Source: Bradymonas sp963697525 | GTDB taxonomy: Bacteria > Myxococcota_A > Bradymonadia > Bradymonadales > Bradymonadaceae | Assembly: GCA_963697525.1 (NCBI GenBank) | Contig: OY969087.1 | Location: 1,922,001-1,986,000 of the forward strand | DNA: 64,000 nucleotides | Direction of reading: 5' to 3' | Part shown: positions 59,087 through 64,000 of the stretch, piece by piece | How the letters are laid out: each line of letters opens with the position of its first letter | Position numbering within the stretch: the first letter of the stretch is position 1 | The notes under the pieces: model-generated | Databases searched by the model: none | Told to the model about the DNA's origin: nothing | The model's input: only the letters and a program-made list of their open reading frames with translations | Made by a program: the position numbers and the translations under genes

Positions 59087-60241
59087 ATGGATGATGCGAC
59101 GATTGGGCTAAATCTTGTGGTGTGGTGTGCGCTTTGTGTGGCGATGACCGGATGCGCGCGGCAAGCGCGCGTGGCCAAGCCGAAGATGGTGATCGAGGCG
59201 GCCCACGAAACGGTGGGCGCGCCGAAGCCGAAGGGCGACTTTCGGCAGCGCTCGGATATGCGGGCGATGTGGTTGTGGAACGAGACGCCGCGGGCGCGCG
59301 AGGTGTTGAAGAACGTGCGCGGCGCGCAGGACGCGTTGTTCGAGTTCATGCGCGCGCCGCACGGCCAGAAGGCGCGCTCGATCAATCGGCTGTATTTCGC
59401 GGCGCGGGCCCACGCCAACGTGGACACGTCGGCGACGCTCCAGCCGGTAATCTACGACCCGCTGTTGGACGACGGCGACCGGGGCGATCTGCGCGCGTTC
59501 TTGCGCCGGGCGCATGAGGCGGGCGTGGCGGTCGAGTACCTCGACGGCCAGGCGATCTGGCTGGCGAGCGACAAGAACGCCCGGGCCGGCGCGCAGGTCT
59601 GCCGCGATGTCGTCGCCTTCAACCTGTCGAGCCGCGTGGCCGGCGAGCGCCTCGACGGGGTCCACCTGGACATCGAGCCCAACACCGTCGTGCGGGGGCC
59701 GTGGGCGGGCCAGTGGTGGAAGCATCGGCTGCCCCATGGCTACAACGCCCGGTGGACGACGCGCTGGAAGCGCATTCTCACCACCTGCCGCGAGGCCTTC
59801 GACGCCTACGAGGCCGCCACCGGCCAACACCTCACGCTCGCCTGCGACGTCGGCCCCGACTTCGCCCACTACGACAAGCCCATGCGCGCCTTCCTCGACG
59901 GTGCCCAGCGCCCAGTCGACTACGTGGGCGTGCTCAATTACTACGACAATCGCGAAAACCGCGACGGCGAACCCTCCTTTTTCGCCGGCGCCTACGACGG
60001 CAACGCCATCGTCGGCGGCGTCGACGAAAACCTGCGCCTCTGGAAGCACGTGCCCGTCGTCTTCGGCCTGGAGACCGGGCCCACCGCCATCGCCCCCGAC
60101 CGGCGATCGTTTCACCAGGAGGGCTACCGGGCGATGTACCGCGTGATCGACCAGCTCCACGCGCGCTGTCACGCCCCGGGGTGCCTGGGGGTGGCCATCC
60201 ATCATTATGGCCCGGATGCCTATCGGGCGCTGAAGCCCTGA
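59087..60241 (+). CDS. Lipoprotein paralogue 1 of a three-gene cluster (putative TIM-barrel domain)
   Basis: The 384-residue protein has a lipoprotein signal (VVWCALCVAMTGC) and almost no linker before the shared domain. Conserved blocks are MRAMWLWNETPRAREVLKN, RLYFAARAHANVD, VAVEYLDGQAIWLASD, CRDVVAFNL, GERLDGVHLDIEPNTV, LPHGYNARWTTRWKRIL, DFAHYDKP and VFGLETGPTAIAPD. The DGVHLDIEP and ETGPT motifs look like catalytic acids at strand ends of a glycosidase-like barrel, but no family is recognised. Two close paralogues follow downstream on the same strand. Confidence 0.75.
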   Translation: MDDATIGLNLVVWCALCVAMTGCARQARVAKPKMVIEAAHETVGAPKPKGDFRQRSDMRAMWLWNETPRAREVLKNVRGAQDALFEFMRAPHGQKARSINRLYFAARAHANVDTSATLQPVIYDPLLDDGDRGDLRAFLRRAHEAGVAVEYLDGQAIWLASDKNARAGAQVCRDVVAFNLSSRVAGERLDGVHLDIEPNTVVRGPWAGQWWKHRLPHGYNARWTTRWKRILTTCREAFDAYEAATGQHLTLACDVGPDFAHYDKPMRAFLDGAQRPVDYVGVLNYYDNRENRDGEPSFFAGAYDGNAIVGGVDENLRLWKHVPVVFGLETGPTAIAPDRRSFHQEGYRAMYRVIDQLHARCHAPGCLGVAIHHYGPDAYRALKP

Positions 60242-60622
60242 TGTCACCCCGAACGCAGAACCGCGGCCGCGCGCGGCTTCCCTTTGACCTCCGTTATTCC
60301 CGGAAAAGATAGATATATCTTTTGAATCTATGAGAGTTATGTATTTAAGTTAGGGTATGGTTTTAATGAAACTAAAATTGTACATAATGAGTGAAATAGC
60401 CTTGTTCTTCTATCGCGAACCTTTTACGATCCCTCCACTGTCGAAGATCGATTGGCTTTCGTAAGCGGTTGGCTTCACAGTGTTTTTCGGCTGCTTGGTG
60501 AGCTGGAGCGTGGTGAGGGGGAGGCGTCTCCAGCTTCCGTGCAGGTGAAAAGCGTCACCGAGAAGTAATAGCAGTTCGGTACACACGAGAGTGCCGAGAA
60601 GTAAACGCAGTTCGGTACGCCT
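60242..60622. other. AT-rich intergenic stretch with a 36-bp tandem repeat
   Basis: 60290-60430 is strikingly AT-rich for this window (gatagatatatcttttgaat, gtatttaagttagggtatgg). 60558-60582 and 60594-60618 are near-identical copies of CCGAGAAGTAAtaGCAGTTCGGTAC, 36 bases apart and ending just before the next start; each has CCGA/TCGG symmetry. They could be operators. No gene. Confidence 0.6.
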
Positions 60623-62098
60623 ATGTCACATCGAAAAGACGCAGTGTTCTATCGTAGTTTCGCCCTCGCTTTTGTCGCTGTGATGCTCGTAGCCGCCGGT
60701 TGTGGCGGCGCGACGTCCTCGGACACCAGCGCCAACTCGTCCACCCGTGTCGCGCAGACGGCGGATACGCCGCCGAGCGCCGATGGGGCCTCCTCGACGG
60801 AAGCCACCACGACGAACGGGACGACGACGGTCGACAACACGCCCACGACCAAGGTCGTGACCAAGACCGCCACCACGACGAAGACGGATAGCACGACCAG
60901 CACGACCAAGACCGACACCACCTCCGGCGCCAGCAAGTCGTCGACCGACACCACATCGGGCACCACGTCCGGCAGCACGACGACGGCCGCGAATTCGACC
61001 GGCGGGACGCAGACCAGCCCGACGCCGTCGCAGCCCCAACAGCAGCCGCCGGCGACGAATCCGACCTCGTCGACCTCGTCGACCTCGTCGACCGCCTTCC
61101 TCGACCGCATCGACACGCGGGCGATGTGGGTGTGGAGTGAGAGCCCGAGCTCCCAGCAGATCTTGGAGAATACCGGCGGCGCGCAGGACACCCTGCTGCA
61201 ATTTGCCGCGGCGCCTCACGGCGACGCCAGCCGCAAGCTCAACCGCCTGTTCTTCGAGGCGCGCGGCCACTCCAACGTCGACCGCTTCTCCCAGATCCGC
61301 CCGGTGACCTATGACCCGCTCAAAGACGCCGGGCCCCAGGCCAACCTGCGCGCGTTCCTCAAGCGGGCGCACGCCCAGGGAACGGCGGTCGAATACCTCG
61401 ACGGCCAGGCCATCTGGGTGACCACCGACGCCAACGCCGACGTGCCCAAGCAGATCTGTCGTGACGTGGTCGCCTTCAACAAGACGGCGAGTAGCGCCAG
61501 CGAGCGCCTCGACGGGGTGCACTTCGACATCGAGCCGCACACCATTCACAGCGGGCCGTGGTCCGGCGGGTGGTGGCAGAACCGGCTGCCCAACGGCTAC
61601 AACGCCGACTGGACCCAGCGCTGGGAGGACATCATGGACTCCTGCCGGGCGACCTTCGACGCCTACGAGGCCCAGAGCGGCCAGCACCTGGTGCTCGCCG
61701 GGGATGTGGGCACCGACTACGCCTACTACAACAAGCCCATCCTGGAGTTCTTCAACGGTCCCAACAGTCCCATCGACTACATCGGGATCATGAACTACTT
61801 CGACAACCGGCCCAACGTGAACGGACAGCCGTCGTTCTTCTACGGAGACAATGACGGGTCCAACATGACCGGCGGCGTCGAGCAGAACCTGAGCCTGTGG
61901 AACAATACCCCCGTGCTCTTCGGCCTGGAGACCGGTCCCACGTCCATCGCCCCGGACGCCGCCTCCTTCGCCCAGGAGGGCTACAAGGCGCTCAACGCCA
62001 CCGTCGACACGCTGGTGTCCAACTACAAGGGCACCAACACCATCGGCGTGGCCATCCACCACTACAGCCCCGGCTCCTACAAGGATCTACAGCCTTAG
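60623..62098 (+). CDS. Lipoprotein paralogue 2 (Thr/Ser-rich linker)
   Basis: The 491-residue protein has a lipoprotein signal (FALAFVAVMLVAAGC) and a Thr/Ser-rich linker of about 130 residues (TTTKTDSTTSTTKTDTTS). The same domain as its neighbours follows: TRAMWVWSESPSSQQILEN, VEYLDGQAIWVTTD, SERLDGVHFDIEPHTI, LPNGYNADWTQRWEDIMDSC, DYAYYNKPILEFFNGPNSP, YIGIMNYFDNRPNVNGQPSF and VLFGLETGPTSIAPD. Similarity to paralogue 3 is higher than to paralogue 1 by eye. Function unknown; a surface carbohydrate-active enzyme is a guess. Confidence 0.78.
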   Translation: MSHRKDAVFYRSFALAFVAVMLVAAGCGGATSSDTSANSSTRVAQTADTPPSADGASSTEATTTNGTTTVDNTPTTKVVTKTATTTKTDSTTSTTKTDTTSGASKSSTDTTSGTTSGSTTTAANSTGGTQTSPTPSQPQQQPPATNPTSSTSSTSSTAFLDRIDTRAMWVWSESPSSQQILENTGGAQDTLLQFAAAPHGDASRKLNRLFFEARGHSNVDRFSQIRPVTYDPLKDAGPQANLRAFLKRAHAQGTAVEYLDGQAIWVTTDANADVPKQICRDVVAFNKTASSASERLDGVHFDIEPHTIHSGPWSGGWWQNRLPNGYNADWTQRWEDIMDSCRATFDAYEAQSGQHLVLAGDVGTDYAYYNKPILEFFNGPNSPIDYIGIMNYFDNRPNVNGQPSFFYGDNDGSNMTGGVEQNLSLWNNTPVLFGLETGPTSIAPDAASFAQEGYKALNATVDTLVSNYKGTNTIGVAIHHYSPGSYKDLQP

Positions 62099-62241
62099 GA
62101 GTGATCGAGCGATCGAGTGATCGAGTGACTTCCAGCCACCCGTCACTCGATCGCTCATCACCCAATCACCCGATCACTCGCAGTTACGCAGTCGTAGTTC
62201 GCTCGATCACTCAATTACTCAATCACTTTCTGGAAGTACCT
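62099..62241. repeat. GAGTGATC / AATCACCC / ACTCGATC repeat block
   Basis: Begins two bases after the stop of paralogue 2 with GTGATCGAGCGATCGAGTGA-type repeats, then CACTCGATCGCTCATCACCC, AATCACCCGATCACTCGCAG, TTACGCAGTCGTAGTTCGCT and ACTCAATTACTCAATCAC. It ends 15 bases before the GTG of paralogue 3. Shares long blocks with 10374-10443 and 55646-55718. Confidence 0.87.
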
Positions 62242-63810
62242 GTGAAGCAAGCAGTAAGTCGTAAGGCGTTTGTTTTCTCCCTGATGTTGACCATTTGTAT
62301 CGCGGCGGCCGGTTGCACCAGTGGTGCGGCCGATCGTGTCTACGCCGACCCGGACGCCGACGGTGGCGCCGTGGTCGACGCGGGGCTTCGCGACACCGCG
62401 AGCGCGCTCACACCCGATGCCTCGCACGACGCGGGCTCGGATCTATGGGCCCCCGGGGACATCGGTACCGATACCCGCGCGCCGGCGCCGGATACGGGAA
62501 GCCAGCCAGCGCCTGCGCCGGACACGGGCAGCAACCCCGCGCCGACGCCCGATGCGGGCAGCAATCCCGCGCCGACGCCGGACACCGGCGGTACTCGCGT
62601 GCCGACGCCGGATACGGGGAGCTCTCCGGCACCGACGCCGGACGCGGGCACGCAGCCAGCGCCGACGCCGGACGCGGGCACCCGGCCAGCACCGACGCCC
62701 GACGCGGGCAGCAGCGCTGATACCGGCAGCACCGGAAGCGGCGGCAGCACGGGAAGCGGCGGCAGCACGGGAAGCGGCGGGACCGGCGGCAGCACCACCG
62801 GCGCCAGGCCAGCCTTTTTGACCCAGTCGGATACCAGCGCAATGTGGCTGTGGGCCGACGCCGACACCTCCCAGGCGTTCATGAACAACACCTGGAATAT
62901 GACCGACGATCTGATGCAATTCGCCTCGGCGCCGCACGGATCGAGCGCGCACCGGATCAATCGCATCTTCTTCGAACTGCGCACCTACTCGCGCACCAAT
63001 ATCTACGACCAGCTGCGCTCGATCACCTACGACCCGCTGTTGACGGCCTCCGAGCAACCCAAGCTGCGCGCGTTCAACGCCCGCGCCCACGCCAACGGCA
63101 TCGCCGTGGAGTATCTGGACGGTCAGGCGATCTGGCTGGCCAGCAACACCAACGCCCAGTGGCCCAAGCAGGTATGCCGCGACGTGGTCACCTTCAACCA
63201 GACGACCACCGTCAACAACGAGCGCCTCGACGGCATCCACTTCGACATCGAGCCGCACACCGTCGGCGGAAATACCTACGACGGCATGTGGTGGCAAAAC
63301 CGGCTTCCCAACGGCTACAACGCCGACTGGACCCAGCGCTGGGAGGACATCATGACCTCCTGCCGGGCCACGCTCGACGACTATGAGTCGCGCACCGGCC
63401 ACCACATGACGCTGACGCTCGATCTGGGGGCGGACTTTGCCTACTACAACAAGCCGCTTTTGAACTTCTTCAACGGCGCCAACAGCCCGGTCGATTACAT
63501 CACGCTGATGAATTATTACGACAACCGGGCTAACCAGAACGGCCAGCCCTCGTTCTTCTACGGCTGGAACGACGGCAACGCCATGACCGGCGGCGTGGTC
63601 CAGAACCTGTCGTTGTGGACGAATGCCCCGGTGCTCTTCGGCATGGAGACCGGCCCGACGGCCATCGCCGCCGACTATATGTCGTTCAACCAGGAGGGCT
63701 ACAACGCCATGTTCTCGGTCATCGACACCCTGGAGGCCAATTACAGCCGGCGGGGCATGTTGGGGTACGCGGTGCATCCGTGGGGGGCGTATATCAATCT
63801 GACGCCGTAA
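62242..63810 (+). CDS. Lipoprotein paralogue 3 (PTPDAG repeat linker)
   Basis: The 522-residue protein starts at GTG 62242 (GGAAG upstream) with a lipoprotein signal (FVFSLMLTICIAAAGC). A linker of about 110 residues is built from ten-residue PAPTPDAGSN/T units, followed by GSGGSTGSGG. The shared domain follows: SAMWLWADADTSQAFMNN, RIFFELRTYSRTNIYD, VEYLDGQAIWLASN, NERLDGIHFDIEPHTV, LPNGYNADWTQRWEDIMTSC, DFAYYNKPLLNFFNGANSP, MNYYDNRANQNGQPSFFYGW and VLFGMETGPTAIAAD. A terminator-like hairpin follows. Confidence 0.78.
   Translation: MKQAVSRKAFVFSLMLTICIAAAGCTSGAADRVYADPDADGGAVVDAGLRDTASALTPDASHDAGSDLWAPGDIGTDTRAPAPDTGSQPAPAPDTGSNPAPTPDAGSNPAPTPDTGGTRVPTPDTGSSPAPTPDAGTQPAPTPDAGTRPAPTPDAGSSADTGSTGSGGSTGSGGSTGSGGTGGSTTGARPAFLTQSDTSAMWLWADADTSQAFMNNTWNMTDDLMQFASAPHGSSAHRINRIFFELRTYSRTNIYDQLRSITYDPLLTASEQPKLRAFNARAHANGIAVEYLDGQAIWLASNTNAQWPKQVCRDVVTFNQTTTVNNERLDGIHFDIEPHTVGGNTYDGMWWQNRLPNGYNADWTQRWEDIMTSCRATLDDYESRTGHHMTLTLDLGADFAYYNKPLLNFFNGANSPVDYITLMNYYDNRANQNGQPSFFYGWNDGNAMTGGVVQNLSLWTNAPVLFGMETGPTAIAADYMSFNQEGYNAMFSVIDTLEANYSRRGMLGYAVHPWGAYINLTP
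62470..62710 (+). repeat. 30-bp coding tandem repeat (PTPDAG linker)
   Basis: About eight units of GCGCCGACGCCGGACACGGG-type sequence encode PAPTPDxGxx. They encode the rigid linker between lipid anchor and domain in paralogue 3. Confidence 0.85.
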
Positions 63811-63813
63811 CGA

Positions 63814-63830
63814 GTGTCCCCGGGGGACAC
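63814..63830 (+). terminator. Short perfect palindrome after paralogue 3
   Basis: GTGTCCCC-G-GGGGACAC lies four bases after the stop. There is no T-tract, so termination is uncertain. Confidence 0.4.
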
Positions 63831-63888
63831 GCGTCGAAGAGCAACCACGTACCAAACGAACGACCCTCAAATCCGTAAGCCGTTGCCC

Positions 63889-63965
63889 AAATAGCCCCGG
63901 ACTTCAGTCCGGGGACCTTGGGTCATTCAGGCTCACCCCGGATTCAAAATCCGGGGCTATTTTTG
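63889..63965. terminator. Nested hairpins ending in a T-tract
   Basis: AAATAGCCCCGGA at 63889 pairs with TCCGGGGCTATTTTT at 63950. Inside are CCCCGGACTTCAGTCCGGGG and CCCCGGATTCAAAATCCGGG. It could terminate transcription in both directions or be a dispersed repeat. Confidence 0.6.
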
Positions 63966-64000
63966 GAACGGCGTAATGATTTAGGGGTCGTCGTTTTGCA

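Overview
This is a 64 kb, mostly high-GC window from a Gram-negative bacterium that looks like a predatory or social 'deltaproteobacterium', probably Myxococcota or Bradymonadales. The taxonomy is inference. It rests on MYXO-CTERM-like sorting tails, many large Cys-rich or Asp-rich lipoproteins with good lipoboxes, an ECF sigma/anti-sigma pair, and FG-GAP and propeller-type surface proteins.

Layout. (1) 1-4436: core translation/transcription block tuf(end) - tRNA-Trp - secE - nusG - rplK - rplA - rplJ - rplL, with an L10-type leader/attenuator. rpoBC does not follow rplL, and the rplK-rplA gap is one large imperfect palindrome. (2) 4444-19170, minus strand: anti-sigma/ECF sigma pair, HEAT-like lipoprotein, a decayed surface-protein fragment, a Cys-rich lipoprotein, two coupled lipoproteins, a 1450-residue protein that looks like a fusion of their homologues, and a CCA/poly(A) polymerase. 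(3) 19420-33585: acyl-CoA dehydrogenase, STAND-like ATPase regulator with C-terminal winged helix, MYXO-CTERM FG-GAP/cadherin-like protein, YHYH-domain lipoprotein, two-component system and Upf1-like helicase. (4) 33600-50100: accessory defence region with hsdR, hsdM, hsdS, a GIY-YIG remnant, a PHP/SMC-like TrlF-type ATPase of lower GC, and a truncated Mrr-like gene. It is surrounded by two families of palindromic MITE-like elements. (5) 50206-58970: YghU-type GST, M19-like dipeptidase lipoprotein, Uma2 nuclease, LspA, TmcA, and small unknowns. (6) 59087-63810: three tandem paralogous lipoproteins that share a conserved, probably TIM-barrel-like domain behind very different linkers.

Repeats are the most striking global feature. 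At least six families of short or palindromic repeats occupy the intergenic gaps. Several abut or supply start codons, stop codons or ribosome-binding sites of neighbouring genes. The best candidates for undescribed biology are the palindromic elements around the defence island, the fused lipoprotein with an internal sorting tail plus internal lipobox, and the three-paralogue lipoprotein cluster. All protein names come from reading motifs in the translated sequence; no database search was run.
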